From Choristoneura fumiferana (Eukaryota; Arthropoda; Insecta; Lepidoptera; Tortricidae): DNA of 64,000 bases. Position numbers and translations under genes: made by a program. Shown piece after piece: positions 11,571-26,500 of this stretch; the first letter of the stretch is position 1; every line of letters starts with the position of its first letter. The stretch lies in the NCBI RefSeq assembly GCF_025370935.1, contig NC_133501.1:7894511-7958510 (forward strand), read 5' to 3'. A model generated the notes under the pieces. That model searched no databases and was not told where the DNA came from. It saw nothing but the letters and a program-made list of their open reading frames with translations.

Positions 11571-14500
11571 CTGGAGACAAAGATGGCGGTTATTTACATA
11601 TAAGCAAATGATGATATATAAAGGGATGGAAAAGTTGACGGCCCTGGAGGGAAACTTTAGTTTAATCATCTTTACTTAAAAAACAGTCTTTTATATTTAG
11701 GACTTTTATAAGAATAAGGACTGCATTGAAAAATTTTCAAAATAGATTTTTTTGTCTTTGTGTATTTTTATTATGTATAGCTTGAATTTTACAGCGCATT
11801 TGTTTTTTAGCTGTAATGCTGTGATTTTTTATTGACAAAGAAATAAAAAAAAATTACCTTTTTTTATACGACTGGATGGCAAACGAGCAAGTGGGTCTCC
11901 TGATGGTAAGAGATCTCCACCGCCCATGAACATCTGCAACACCCGGGGTATTGCAGATGCGTTGCTAACCTAGAGGCCTAAGATGGGATACATCAAGTGC
12001 CAGTAATTTCACCGGCTGTCTTACTCTCCACGCCGAAACACAACAGTGCAAGCACTGCTGCTTCACGGCAGGATTAGCAAGCAAGATGGTGGTAGCAATC
12101 CGGGCGGACCCTGCACAAGGTCCTACCACCTACCAGGTACGCAAATTTATAATAAAATAAAATTAACGTTAGATTTTACGCATTTTTTATTTCATTATGA
12201 TAGTTTAAGTTTATTAACGAAATTTTAACAGATAACCGAGGGGGAGAAAATCCTCGAGTACGAACGGGAAGACGAAGCGTTAGCCTAGGTGATTACGACA
12301 TCGTAGTAAAATGGATGCAATGGCAAGTTGTCGTTCATTTGCTTTAAGCGGAGGCCTTTGTAGCAGTGGACGTCGTTCGCGCTGATGATGATGATGATGA
12401 TGAACGAAATTTTATCTTGAATAATGATCCCTATTGATTAGCATAATAAAATAGCAAGTGTTTATTTTTAACTTTTAGCTGGTTCGATTCCCGGGTAGGG
12501 TTTCCGGATGAAAATCGATCTAGCTTGGTCTTATCTCAGGGAAAGCGCTGTTACTGAGTTTTAGCCCGAGCTCAGTCGCCCTGGTACTGGAACTTATCGG
12601 GCATATTAATGTGCGTCTTACCCGATCGTGCCTGTTGAGGGCAGCCTTGTGTTTGAACGCTTTAGGGCAATGCGTGCACTTGAAGGGACGCTCGCCTGTG
12701 TGCGTACGGAGATGGATCTGAAAAAAGTCAATACGGTATTTGACCATTTTGTATATGTTTTATAAATTAAAACTACACAATGCCTGTTATCGAATAGAAA
12801 AACAATTTTTAAGCTACCTTCACAAATAACAAAGTTATAAAGGTTTGAAATTCAAGTTTAGACAGAGAAAGACATACTGGCATGTGACGTCACACGCCAG
12901 TACCGCCATACTTGCTGCATAGAGAAAAGCGTTTGAGAAAGAGACAGGTATATAGATTTTTCAAAAAATCACTTTAAATCCAATTTTCAACCGATTGAAA
13001 TTTTCTCTTCGCTAAACACTATCTGTATACCTATATTTTCATAATAATATTAAGATATGGCACAATCAGGAGTTGTCAAATACCGTATTGTCACTTCACT
13101 ATGTGAGCGTTCAAGTATTTCGTAACGCAATTTGGGGGGGGGGGGGTCTTGTAAACCGTTACATACCTACATACCAAATGTCATGACTCTAGCCCAGCGG
13201 TTGTTGTTTCGAGATTTTATCCCTATCCCGTGGGAAAAGCGTAATGTTATAATAGATGTCCAGCTATAGGCAGAGTGGTTCGTATTACAATGTCATTAAT
13301 GTCTAATTTTGTCAAAATCACGCGTCTTCGTGGTTGGCACTAGGTATATCTACATACCAAATTTCATCCAAATCCGTCCAGCTCTGGTGAAAGAGTAAGA
13401 AACATACATACACACACACACACACGCACGCACGCACACAATGTTGCCGCTATAACAACAAACGTGATTCTTTTGTCGTTTTTTGCTCGATATTAATACC
13501 GACAACATGTATTTTAAATATTCACAGAATATTTAGTTGTATATGCACTTTAAAAATAAACGATTAAATTAAAATAAAATAAATAACTAAGGGGGGGCTC
13601 CCATACAGTAAACGTGATTTTTGCCGTTTTTCGCTAATATACAATAGTATAGTATAATAGTATAGCGTAAGTATAATAGTATAGTTAGTAATAGTATAGT
13701 AGGTTGCCTAGAAGAGATCGCTCTAAAGCGATAAGGCCGCCTATTGCTTACCTTAAAAATCTCTATGTATATACTTGTGTTCTCTGTACTGTTTACTGTA
13801 TTGGTGTGCAATAAAGAGTTATTGTATTGTATTGTATTATATAGTATGGAACCCTTTGTGCGCCAGTCCGACTCTTATCTATTTTACCTATCTATTATGG
13901 CGTCCTACCTGTAACAGTTGGTAGACGCTGAACCGCTTAGGGCACTCGCTGCACTGATAGGGCTTCTCCCCCGTATGGGTTCTTTGGTGGCAAATCAACG
14001 TCGCATTTGACTGTAACAAAAATAAGTTTTTGGTAAAAAAACATTTTTAATACAAGCTTTTTTTTGACTTACTTTTTGCTGGCTGTACCTGTATTGTCAC
14101 CCAAACTACATTGGAATACCAAATTTCAAGTCGACGCCGTTAACCGTTGAAGAGTTCCGTCCTGCGGAGACGACCCTGGCCGGACTACCAGGATGTCACT
14201 ATCAGATTATTGTATTGTCACTAGATTTACATAAGTTTACCAAACTTTAAGTCAATCTGACTAAATACTGAAAGTGGATCAAATTTAACTTGCAAGATTT
14301 TACCCAAATATATAAATAAACAAATAAACGAAAAGGGCAAGTTAAATAAAAGCTTGTAAAAAAACACATTACATATTTTTTTATCATTACATTTAGCTGT
14401 TCCTATAGGAATTTCCAAAAATTACACTTAAAATTAAACTAATATCAAGAGATACTAAATGAGACAAGATGAGATCAAGTGAGACTAGATGAGTAAAAGT

Positions 14501-17500
14501 GAAACTAGGTGAAAATATGCGAGACTATATGAAGTCAAGTATGATTAGATGAGATCAAGTAAGGCAAGTAGGCTAGGTGAGATCAAGTAAGACTAGGTGA
14601 GATTATGTGAAACTAGGTATATGAGATCAAATGATACCATATGAGATCAAGTGAGATCAGATGAAATCAAGTGTTAACCAGATGAGATCGAGTGAGACCA
14701 GATGAGATCAAGTGAGACTAAACGAAACGAGACGAAACTAAATAACGTAACACAAGTGTTCGGGATCACTCACGATGCACTTTTTGCCGCATATCTCGCA
14801 GACGACCCGGTCGGCGGTGTGGTCGCGCCCCCCCGCGGGCTTCACTTGCAGATGCACGCGTTGGTAGTGCACCGCGAACGATTTGCCGCTTGCGAACGTG
14901 CGGTCGCACTGCAACGAAACAACACACAATCGTAAACACGTCTCTTATCTCGCTCCAACAGATATTTGGATGAAGTAACACAGGCAATACAACTAGCTGT
15001 AAGAAATGAGTGCTCAATTATGCAACACCTAATTAAAAATACCCTTTCACTGGCTAGCTATAATTACTACCATAGTCTTAAGGAAATACTAACAAATTTT
15101 GATCAAGTTGTCTGAATAAATAAATTATTATTAATATTATTATAATACGTTGAGCACATACGAGACAGACTTTTCAGATTGTTTGTTATTATTCCGTTTG
15201 TTTGTGTGAAGCTTCATCCAGATTCTTTTATATAATTTAATTAGGGCTTAACTAAAAGACAGGTAAAATAATCGCTCATTTAGGTATCAGCCAATCGCAA
15301 GCAAGAACGCAACGTCAAAAAAAACCTCACGATACTAACGCCATCTAGCGGTATCTCGCCTGTGTTTTAAACAAAACAAACAAACAATATTTATTAACAG
15401 AAACATATTTGATACAATACAGAACATATCTATCAGACTCCAAACTAGGCTGAGCCTGTATCTTGGACGTCTGCGAGTGCGAATAACAGATTTGTATAGC
15501 TTTAGAATTAAGCGACAACATGCAGGAAAATAATAATAAAATAATAAAAAAATAAAAAATACAAATTGCACACAAAACAACCGGCAAAAAAGTAAAACTA
15601 CGTTAATACTATGTGTGTATGTTTGCTGTGTGCTGAGTGGTGTGTGTGTGTGGTGTGTGTGTGTGTGTGTTGTTGTGTGTGTGTACGTGTGTGTCTTCAC
15701 GCTTGTATTTTGACTTGTTCCTGGAGTATTTAGTAATTTACCTCACACAATTGCAACCAAATTTTTCCGTTCTTTTAGCCCTCTTTTTATGATTTTGTCT
15801 TTTATATTTTTAAATGAAATTAAAAATATTTATTTCGGACTCAGGAACATAATTAGTTTTAATGATTCTCTAAATTTTATAAACTTCGTATAAGTACTAC
15901 AAGAAACAGCTTGAGCCGTTCAGTAGTTTAAATAAAACAACTCAGTTTTATTAATAAAAAGACTCGAACCTCCAGTCCCCATTTTAGAGTCGAGTCGTCT
16001 AAAATTGAGTCTTACCTCTTCGCACTTGACGTTTTCATCCTTCATATTCATTTTCAGGTGTACCTTCAGATGTTCCTTTAACGCTTCTTCGGAGTCAAAA
16101 CCCTCACCGCATGACGGGCATGGCCTGCAATTTCAATATTTATTAAAAAAAACGGCCAAGAGCGTGTCGGACACGCCCAAGATAGGGTTCCGTAGCCATT
16201 ACGAAAAAAAAAAAAAAAATAATATTATTTGTGCGTTATAACACAATTAAAACACTTACTACAGTCTTATAATCTATTAGAAAAAGAGCGTATCTTCACG
16301 GCACTTACGTCCTTTTGTTGAGAAGCGCAGTTTTTCGGCAATAACTCAAAAACGGTATCCGATCATGTTGAAACCAATTTTCGTTGAAAGTATTTATTAA
16401 GCGTTACCTTTCCATATTTTTTGGACAACCGGTTTACAAGATAGAGGGACAGGAGGAGAGAGGAGAGGAGTTGGGGGGGGAGGGTTTTTGCTACTTTGGG
16501 AGCGATTATTTCCGGAAATCTTCACTTAATCAAAAAACTTTTTGAGAAACCTTACTATCTTTTCAAAAGAGCTGTCGAACTATGTGCGAGTTAATATTAT
16601 TTTTTTCAATTTCTGTTACCTGTATGGAGTGTCCCCCCCCCCCCTTAGAAATATTATTTTTGTAATTTAACTACAAAACTAAATAGCGGCTTTGACAAGA
16701 CATCTGTACTCCGAATTTCATTGATATACATCTTGTAAATCTGTACAAATTGTAAATCTGTTTAAAAAAAATTACCTCGTTGAGTTTCTTGACGGATTCT
16801 TCTCAACAGAGATTTTTCCGAACCGGTAGATCTTTTTTTGACATTCATAAATGTTTGTTTTAGCCTAAATTGAATAAAGATATTTTGACTTTGACTTTGT
16901 AGTTTTCGAGTAAAATGCCTGTGACATACGGACAGACCGACAGACAGACAGACGGTTTTGACGAAACTACAAGGGTTCCGTTTTTGCCATTTTGGCTCCC
17001 GGAACCCTAATAAATGAAGCATTTCTATTGGCTCATGAAAAACACATTCGTCACAACACATCCACCCACATCACTGATGGAAACAGAGTCTGACGCTGTC
17101 ATATATAAATCTTGACACCAAATTTATGCGAGACTATTAAAGACCTCCGTCTTGAGGGGAGGGGGAATGAGGGATTCATCATCCCAGCCTATATACGTCC
17201 CACTGCTGGGCACAGGCCTCCTCTCGGAACAAGAGGGCTTGGGCCATAGTTCCCACGCGGGCCCAGTGCGGATTGGGAACTTCACACGCACCATTGAATT
17301 GCTTCGCAGGCTTGTTGCAGGTTTCCTCACGATGTTTTCCTTCACCGCAAAGCTCGTGGTAAATTTCAAATGTAATTCCGCACATGAATTTCGAAAAACT
17401 CAGAGGTGCGAGCCGGGGTGAATGAGGGATTATTTATATTTATTTATTGTTATAAAAGACAGGCGAAAAATCGGTAGATGGCGTTAGTATGGGGTTTTTT

Positions 17501-20500
17501 GACGTTACGCAAAAATAAAACAAAACAAAACCGGCCAAGTGCGAGTCGGCCTCGCGCACGAAGGGTTCCGTACCATTATCTATACAACATTAGAAATCAA
17601 CAAAGAAACGGCAAAACAATCACGCTTGTTGTATGGGAGCCCCCTTAAATATGTTTTATTATGAAAATACAAACTGAAATATAGATCCACAGAAAAACCA
17701 GAAAAATAAGACCATCACTGGGAATCGAACCCAGGAAAAAAAAATTGAAAAAAAAAATTGTAGCCATAGTAATACATAATCTATGAAAATTTAAAGTGTC
17801 TAACTATTACGACTCAAGAGATAGACTTCTGTGACAGACAGACAGCGGAGTCTCAGTAATAGGGTTCCGTTGGCACCCTTCGGGCACGGAACCCTAAAAG
17901 AGCAAAGAAAAAAAAGAAAGAAAAAGAGAAAAGAAAAAAGCTTGCGATTGGCTCATTTAGTCATTAGGGGAAACAATAACGTACAACTCGGAATGTACGC
18001 GCAATAATGTACGACTTGATAATCCGAAGCATTATTGCTTCCGATTATCACGCCGTACATTATCATGGTCGCGCATTATCAGGGCGTACAAAATATTTGC
18101 GCGCGCTGTAATGTACGTAGTGATAATGTACGGCGTGATAATCCGAATCCAAACGATTCGAATGAATGGACATTTTTTCGCCGCGGATCGAGCGAGCGCA
18201 GCGAGCGAGATCGATATAGTCGGAGCAGATCTGACCCGGCTGGGTTAGGTTGAAGGGCGAGGGCGTGCAAAAATCTTTTATTGTCATGCTTGCTATTTGA
18301 TACTATTAAATGGCAAACGCCCAGCTATTTATATAAAAAACTCGTTTGGTCCTCCTCCAGGCGTTTAATTCGTGATTCGCGTAAGGCGGTGATATGCGTG
18401 CCCAGGCACAAGACTGTCGCTTTCAGGGGGTGTTTCAGATACCAATCCACTAAGTGCTGGATAATATCCCCCCACCACTCCGAAACATTGAGTCAAAATC
18501 AAACTTTCGTTTTTAAGCTCAGATTGCACTTATTGTCTCTCCAGAGACTCGTATCTTGAACTTTTCTGAACCCCCTTCACCTCACACCTCACACTTTTTT
18601 CTTTTTTTCTAACATTTTAAATAATAATAATAAGTACTTAAATAAATTTTGCTACTGTACGATCCCACTGAATAATAAAACTCATTTGATGACGAGATTG
18701 GGCTGAGTTTATCACGTTGGTCGGCGTCCTTACTCGGTATGGGTACTGGCAGAATACCAGCGCTGCGGCTTACCGCAGCACAATGCTGAGCCAGCGCCTG
18801 TTCTTCAGTGCATCACATGGCTTCTCATTTATGTGTCTGATCTGTTTAATTGTTATTTAATTTATGTTTTTATTTAATTGTTAGTTTATTACTCTTTAGC
18901 TACTAAGCCATGTCTTTGTTTTGAAGAATAAAGATTATATCTATCTATCTATCTATCAAATCGTAAGGCATGATAATCGGAAACATAATGCTTCGGATTA
19001 TTCACGTCGTACATTATTACGCGTACATTATTGGTTCCCTGCTAGTTCGGTACGAGGTGATAATGCACGGCATGATAATTCGTGCACATAAGCACGGATT
19101 ATCAGGCCGTGCATTATTAGGCGTGCATTAACAAGTCGTACACCCGTCATTAGCCGATTGCAAGCAAAACCGTTACGTCAAAAGAATCTCACGATACTAT
19201 CATTTGAGGATATTTCGCTTGTCTTTTAGCCCTCATTAGGTCCTTTTTAAAGTCAATTGTTCCTTTGGATAATTAAGAAATGTCAAAGTAATTTTACCTC
19301 AATTCGGGATTGCACGCATTGTCCTCGGCCCTGCTGATGTGTCTGTTTAGCGCGTCTAAACTCCTAAACTGGACGCCGCACAGTACACACGGGAAGTCGT
19401 ACTTCACTTTGCCGGCCTAAAAAAAAACATTTTCCACTTATCATGCCCGTAAACTTATATATGCTGGGTCTAGGCAACATCATCATCATCATCAGCCCGA
19501 AGACGTCCACTGCTGGACAAAGGCCTCCCCCTTAGAACGCCACAACTCGCCACTTGCATCCACCGGTTTCCCGCTACTCTCACGATGTCGTCAGTCCACC
19601 TGGTGGGAGGCCTGCCAACGCTTCGTCTTCCGGTTCGTGGTCGCCACTCGAGGACAACATAAAATGACGTTTTATGCTTTAGTGCATAAAGTAAAATCCT
19701 CGTCTAAGACCAATGCCATAAACACTTGCAACCAGCAACAGCCTGCAACTTGACATGTGTTTATAATGTACTAGCTTTTGCCCGCGGCTTCGCCCGCGTG
19801 GGATTCGGTTATCGCGCGCGCCCTCGGGAACTGTGCATTTTTCCGGGATAAAAAGTAGCCCACGTCACTCTCTGGCCCATAAACTATCTCTATGCCAAAA
19901 ATCACGTCGATCCGTCGCTCCGTTTCGACGTGAAAGACGGACAAACATACAAACACACACTTTCGCATTTATAATATTAGTATGGATTTTTCCTAAAGTT
20001 AATAAATAAACACACTCGCTATGGTCGTCACAAAACTGACCCATATTTTTTTTATGAAATTAAATACATTTTGAAAGAAAAAGTACACTTTTTGCAAACA
20101 CCCTCAAATGGCTATAAAAAACCCGATTGCCAATCCCTTGATTATTCCGGTCCTGGGGGGCTACTATGAAAATCAAAGATCATAAATTAAAATAAATAAA
20201 TAAATATCACGGGACAATTCACACCAATTGACCTAGTCCCAAAGTAAGCTTAGCAAAGCTTGTGTTATGGGTACTAAGCAATGGATAAATATAATTATTT
20301 AGATAGATACATACTTAAATACATATTAAACACCCAAGACCCGAGAACAAACATTCGTATTAATCATACAAATATCTTCTGCCCCGACACGGGAATCGAA
20401 CCCGGGACCTCAAGCTTCGTAGTCAGGTTCTCTAACCACTAGGCCATCTGGTCGTCATATTGTACCGTCCCTTTCGCTCTCGTATTAAATAACTCGCCGT

Positions 20501-23500
20501 TACCCGGGACCCAAAATAAAAATTACCCTATGAACGATAACTATCTTCGGAACTCAAACTATCTGTATACCGAATTTCATCTAAATCGGTTCAATGGTTT
20601 AGACGTGATGAAGTAACAAACAGACTTACAAACTTCCGCATTTAAAATATCGAGAAAAACTAACATAACCTAACCAGCAACAAGTTGAAAAACCCCCGGC
20701 TTTGTCACTTCAAAGTTCAATATCTCAAAAACGGCTAAACCATCATGGCTAGAAAACCTGATTTCAAATTACGAGTAAAAAGAACCTCATTCAAAATACG
20801 GTGCCACAGACAGACAGATAGTCACACCGTTCAAGCTTATAACACCTCTTTTTTGCGTCGGGGGTTAAAAAATGCAACGTTGCCAGCTCAGCAGCTTAAG
20901 CGTCAGCGAGACAGCAAGGGATGTTCGAATTTGACACTTCGTATTATAAGGTCTTGCTACCCTGCCCTTTACCCAGTGGCGTGCCTAGGGTATCAGACTA
21001 TGGCAAGCCGAGAGATATGATTAAGTATTTTTTTATAATTTATTGTACCTACATCCATCTTGTTGCCGTAAACTTCAATCTTCAGTTTGGACGAGCTTAC
21101 CAAAGCGCACTGAAGGCATGCTATTACTGGATAGAATTTTACAGACATACACTTGGAGTCCACACAAGGGACAATTTGGTCCGTTTCCGAACTCATTCTC
21201 TCCCACAGGCACTGCACTTTACACCGCACTAAAACCAGAATACCTAAGCACTTATTTATTATTTGAAATGATTATAAATAAAAATAAATAACGCTACGCT
21301 ACGGCCCACGGTTCGAAATAAACAATCATGAAGTTAGTTACAAGTTATTCATCTCGCCCGCGCACTCGCGTTCCAAACCAAACGCAACAAACTTCACACC
21401 GTAAGCCAGATTCAAAATTGCAAAGAAAGTGCTACATATGTGCTACATATACATAGATATTTGCAAAACTAACGTTTCCCTAAGTATGAAGAGAGCGTTC
21501 GGAAGCCCCGTAAAAGCCCACGAGAGCGAGCGAGATGTCATGCTATTTACAATGTACGCCACTATCGCCGCGTAGACTCGCCGCGCCGCCGCCGGCCGCC
21601 GGTCGCAATCAGCGCCACTACATTAGCCATGCGGCGGATTACGCAATTTTTAGTTTACGTAAAATAAAGCGCGCTAAATTATTAAAGTGATTTTATTAGA
21701 ACTTTTTTTTTTCTAGTTTGGACGTTGTTCGGTTTATAAGGCAAGCCCGGCTTTTGGGCTTCTATGTAAGGATCGCCACTGCCTTTACCTGGTCTCTATG
21801 CGCCTTCTTCCGATGCATTGCCAGCCCGTACTCCCCAATAAAGGAGTCCCCGCAGAGCTCGCAGCAGTGACCCGACGGATGTTGGAGCCGCACGTGCGTC
21901 AAATGACTAGTGGATTTACTGAAATAGAGAATCCATACCAATATTACAAATGAAGCCGTGGCGGCCTAGTGGTTTGACCTATCGCCTCTCAAGCAGAGGG
22001 TCGTGGGTTCAAACCCCGGCTCGCACCTCTGAGTTTTTCGAAATTCGTGTGCGGAATTACATTTGAAATTTACCACGGGCTTTGCGGTGAGGGAAAACAT
22101 CGTGAGGAAACCTGCACAAACCTGCGAAGCGATTCAATGGTGCGTGCGAAGTTCCCGATCCGCACTGGGCCCGCGTGGGAACTGTGGCCCAAGCCCTCTT
22201 GTTCTGAGAGGAGGCCTCTGCCCTGCAGTGGGACGTATATAGGCTGGGATGATGATGATTATAAATGCGAAAGTGTGTTTGTATGGTTTGGGCATATTGA
22301 GAGAATGAATCAAAACAGATTGACTATATACCTTCCGCCGCCTAACTTTGCCTAAAAGTTCATTGCCCCGACTAGTACCACAAAAACTATAAAGGTATAA
22401 TTCCAATAATTTAATAGGCACTATAGCGTTAAGCGATTCGAACGCAATCCGGGAGTAACGTAAAGACGTCGCATAAAAAATGTATCTCAATGATATTTCT
22501 GTGAAAATAGTACATTAAAAGTATTATAACCCATATATATTTACCCCCTTATTCATAAAACTTAACAAGCCTATGTTAACTATTAAATGCTTTGTCCCTT
22601 TCTAACAAATACAAATGTCGAAGTGACAGATAAGGACAAACGAATTTTAGCGGCATTTTAACTAAAATAGGTTTGATTGTCGTTTATGAATAAGGGCGTT
22701 AGAATGGGCTAATTATTAGCTTTCATTTAATTCCCATATTGTTACAATACAAAATATATTTTTTTATTCCTTCGCCATATTTTTTTTCGCAGACGCCATA
22801 TTGAAATATTATATACCCTATGTCACTCCGACAGTTATGACGAATCCAATGATACCTCATATGTTACAATCCGTCCAGCCGTTTAGGCCGCAGCGAGGAC
22901 CAAAGAAATGGACATACATACCCACATACATACTTACATACATACGCTCGAAAAACATAACCCTCCTTCGGGCAGTCGGGTAAAAAATGAGTCAAAACTG
23001 AGTATTAAGTAATGAACTTTTAGGCAGATTTATATGGCGCGTCTATAAGACGAGCGTGAATGGAACGTTGGAAGAGGAAGGCCTAGACGAACGCACCACG
23101 ATCAAATCGGGGACGTTCTGAAGAAAGGTCGGGTCAGGAGTACTCTAAACCGACGTCATCATCATCATCATCCCAGCGTATATACGTCCCACTGCAGGGC
23201 AGAGGCCTCCTCTCAGAACAAGAGGACTTGGGCCATAGTTCCCACGCGGGCCCAGTGCGGATTGGGAACTTCACACGCACCATTGAATTACTTCGCAGGT
23301 TGTGCAGGTTTCCTCACGATGTTTTCCTTTACCGCAAAGCTCGTGGTAAATTTCAAATGTAATTCCGCACATGAATTTGGAAAAACTCAGAGGTGCGAGC
23401 CGGGGTTTGAACCCACGACCCTCTGCTTGAGAGGCGATAGGTCAAACCACTAGGCCACCACGGCTTCAAACCGACGTGCATGCATGAAATGATTGATGGA

Positions 23501-26500
23501 TGTAGAGGAAGCGAGAGTTGTATGCCAGGATCGTAGCAAGTGGAAGGATGTAGTATCTGCCTACCCCGTTGGGAAAGAGGCATGATTTGATGTATGTACG
23601 TTATATGTGTGTGTTTGTATGTTGCCGTCTTTCACGTCGAAACGGAGCGACGGATCGACGTGATTTTTGGCATAAGAGAGACATAGGCTACTTTTTATTC
23701 CGGAAAAATGCACAGTTCCCAAGGGAACAGCGCGCGATAACCGAATGCCACGAGGGCGAAGCCGCGGGCGAAAGCTAGTATGATAGTGTATCATACTATA
23801 TGTGTGGTATAATAGTGTTTCATCTCCCTTGCTACGGCTTGGATCTAATTTCAGCAATGGTAGTTAATAAAACATGCCTTGACAGTAAATAAATAAAAAT
23901 CAAGGTAGTTTTGAAGGACGGTTAAAATTTATTAATGATTTGTGGGTAGTTTTGTTTTGTTTGATAAGGGAGTTACAGTGACAATTTAAAACGGTGGTTG
24001 TGGTTCGTTAGTCTAACAACTGGTAGCATGGTGTGCGGTTGTGTCACTCTTAAAAGATGAGCTCTGGTTGAGTTCGAAACGCGTCAGTGTAGTGTGGTGG
24101 TGGTGATAGATGGGTTTGTGTGATTTGTGTGTGTTCTTACAGTGTGGAGGTGGAGGAACTGCATGAACACGCATATTTTGCATAAGCTTAGCTATCGTAA
24201 GGTCGCGGGTGAGCAAGGAAATTATTTTAGTTCATTTATTAATTAGATATTTTTTCCCTTTTTCAACCAGCACTCTTATCTGCCAACGAAATTAGAAACT
24301 TACGAGAACGTAGCGCCGCATATTTTGCACACGTATCTGAAACCGAGATGCCATTTGCTGTGCTCTTTTGCTCTGTAACTGAAAAAAAAAAGAAACATGA
24401 AACACTATGAACATAGGCTTAATACAGTGTTATTTTTGATATATGTTTACTTTTAGGGATTCAACAGGTGAAATAGAGTATCAGAGCCGTCAGACATTTC
24501 TTTTTTTCGAAAACACAAACTGAGACATGGATGCACAGAAAAACCACAAAAGAGACCAGCGCTGGAAATCGAATTCAGGTCCTCAGCAATCCGTGCTGCG
24601 TGCTATAACCCCTACACCACCGCTGGACAGGAATCTAGACACGAATTTTTCCTATGCATACATATCTCAGGTTGCTTATTTCTACTACGCTACTTATGCA
24701 GCACGCAGCACGGATTGCTGAGGACCTGGGTTCGATTCCCAGCGCTGGTCTCTTTTCCTGGTTTTTCTGTGCATCCATGTCTCAGTTTGTATTTTCGATA
24801 TGGTTTCACGGGATACCCGTAAAAGTAACAAATTTGGAGTTGAAATAAAAAATACAAAAAGACTCCAAAAAAACAATCATAATTACTTTTTTTTTCATGG
24901 ACTATAACTGGGCTATTAATGGCTATTATGTAGTATTAGTATGCTCTTTCAACACCTGCAAAGTGCAAACCAACTAAGTTTGGTCACTATTATTACTCGT
25001 ATGTAGGTATAGTCATGGCCTACCAACCCCTACAAGCTATATTTAATACTAAAAAACAGCAATAGATGGCACTACCATTAACGTTTGTAAATTATAAAAT
25101 GTGAACAAGCCGAATTAAATAGAAATATTGAGATTAAAATAAAGACTAGCATATTTTATAAACACAACTTCACATCAACCTTAATTCAACTCCTTAATTT
25201 GAAGATAAGAAACACCCTAAAAATAATAAATGGAGAATACGAAAGTATAGGCTACATGTGGCTACATTTCAGCTATGGGGCTTTCTTAGTGTTTTGCAAT
25301 TGTGACGCTAGATGGCGAATAACGCTTGCTGGGCTTGCCCCGCGCTTGCACACATTCGTCGAAACTATTTGAGAGAAACATGCCATTCTCTTCTAACGAC
25401 GTAAATAAGACAGAGACATCATGCGTATCTCTAGTCGTCTAGGCTCAGTTGGTGAGCTTGTTGGTTGTTGTCAGTGTACCGTATCCTTAGTGTCTCACTA
25501 GATGGCAATACGTGTTATTTGTGTTCTCACTGGTGCCATCTATTGGAAAATCGAAGTAGAAAAATAGCCAGTTGAATAGCCAGTATTAGGGTGATACCAT
25601 TTGCTTGTACTAGGTGGTGTCTCTGTGGTATAGTTTACTATATACCATAGTAACATTTTCTATTTATTTTAGATTTGAAAACATCAGGTATTTTACTGGT
25701 GATGCGGATGTCTATGGGCGACGGTAATCTCTTAACATCAGATGAACAGTCTGCTTGTCTGCTATTGGTAATAAGTAACAGTATGTAATAAATGTAGTAA
25801 GTAAATGTAGCATGACATTTAAAAAGAGACTGATCAGATGCACATATTGTAGGAATGACAATTTCACTATGATTTTTTATACGAAAAGGTTTCACAGTGG
25901 ATCACGATTCAGTTAGTTCAAGTGTACACAAATATTCAACCTTACTACATATACAATATGGTACAAAATCATTTGAATTCGTTAAAAATATAATTCGTTT
26001 TTAAATGAATCCCTCATAGGTAAACATTTAAAACTATGATTTATTTTGTTGTATGTAGCACATCTAAACTCGCGGGGCCTGGAAAAGGGTAATGCTAGTA
26101 GTCACATAGCGGGTCTGTGTGTATACGTTTAATAATAATAATAAATAAATATCATGGGGCACTTGACACCAATTGACCTAGTCCCAAACTAAACAAAGCT
26201 TGTACTATGGATACTAGGCAACGGGTAAACATACTTATACCGATAAGCACATACTTAAATACATATTAAAATTCCAAGACCCGAGAAAAAACATTTGCAT
26301 TATTCATACAAATTTCTGCCCTGGTTGGGAATCGAACCCGGGATCTCAAGCTTTACAGTCAGGTTCTCTAACCACTTGGCCATCCGGTTGTCAAAGGTTG
26401 TCGGATCGTATAATAAGTTGTTTTTTTTTACAAAAGTCACAATAAAAATGTCAAAGGCGTATTATAAAGTTAATGATTATATCATGGACAGGGATATTTG

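Noticed and set aside
15335..15700. Minus-strand 121-codon frame rich in Thr/His
   Set aside because: Translation of a GT microsatellite and a low-complexity tail.
21953..22050. tRNA-like heads of the SINE copies as possible tRNA genes
   Set aside because: They have A- and B-box-like text but cannot form a full cloverleaf as far as I can see, and continue into the repeated SINE body.
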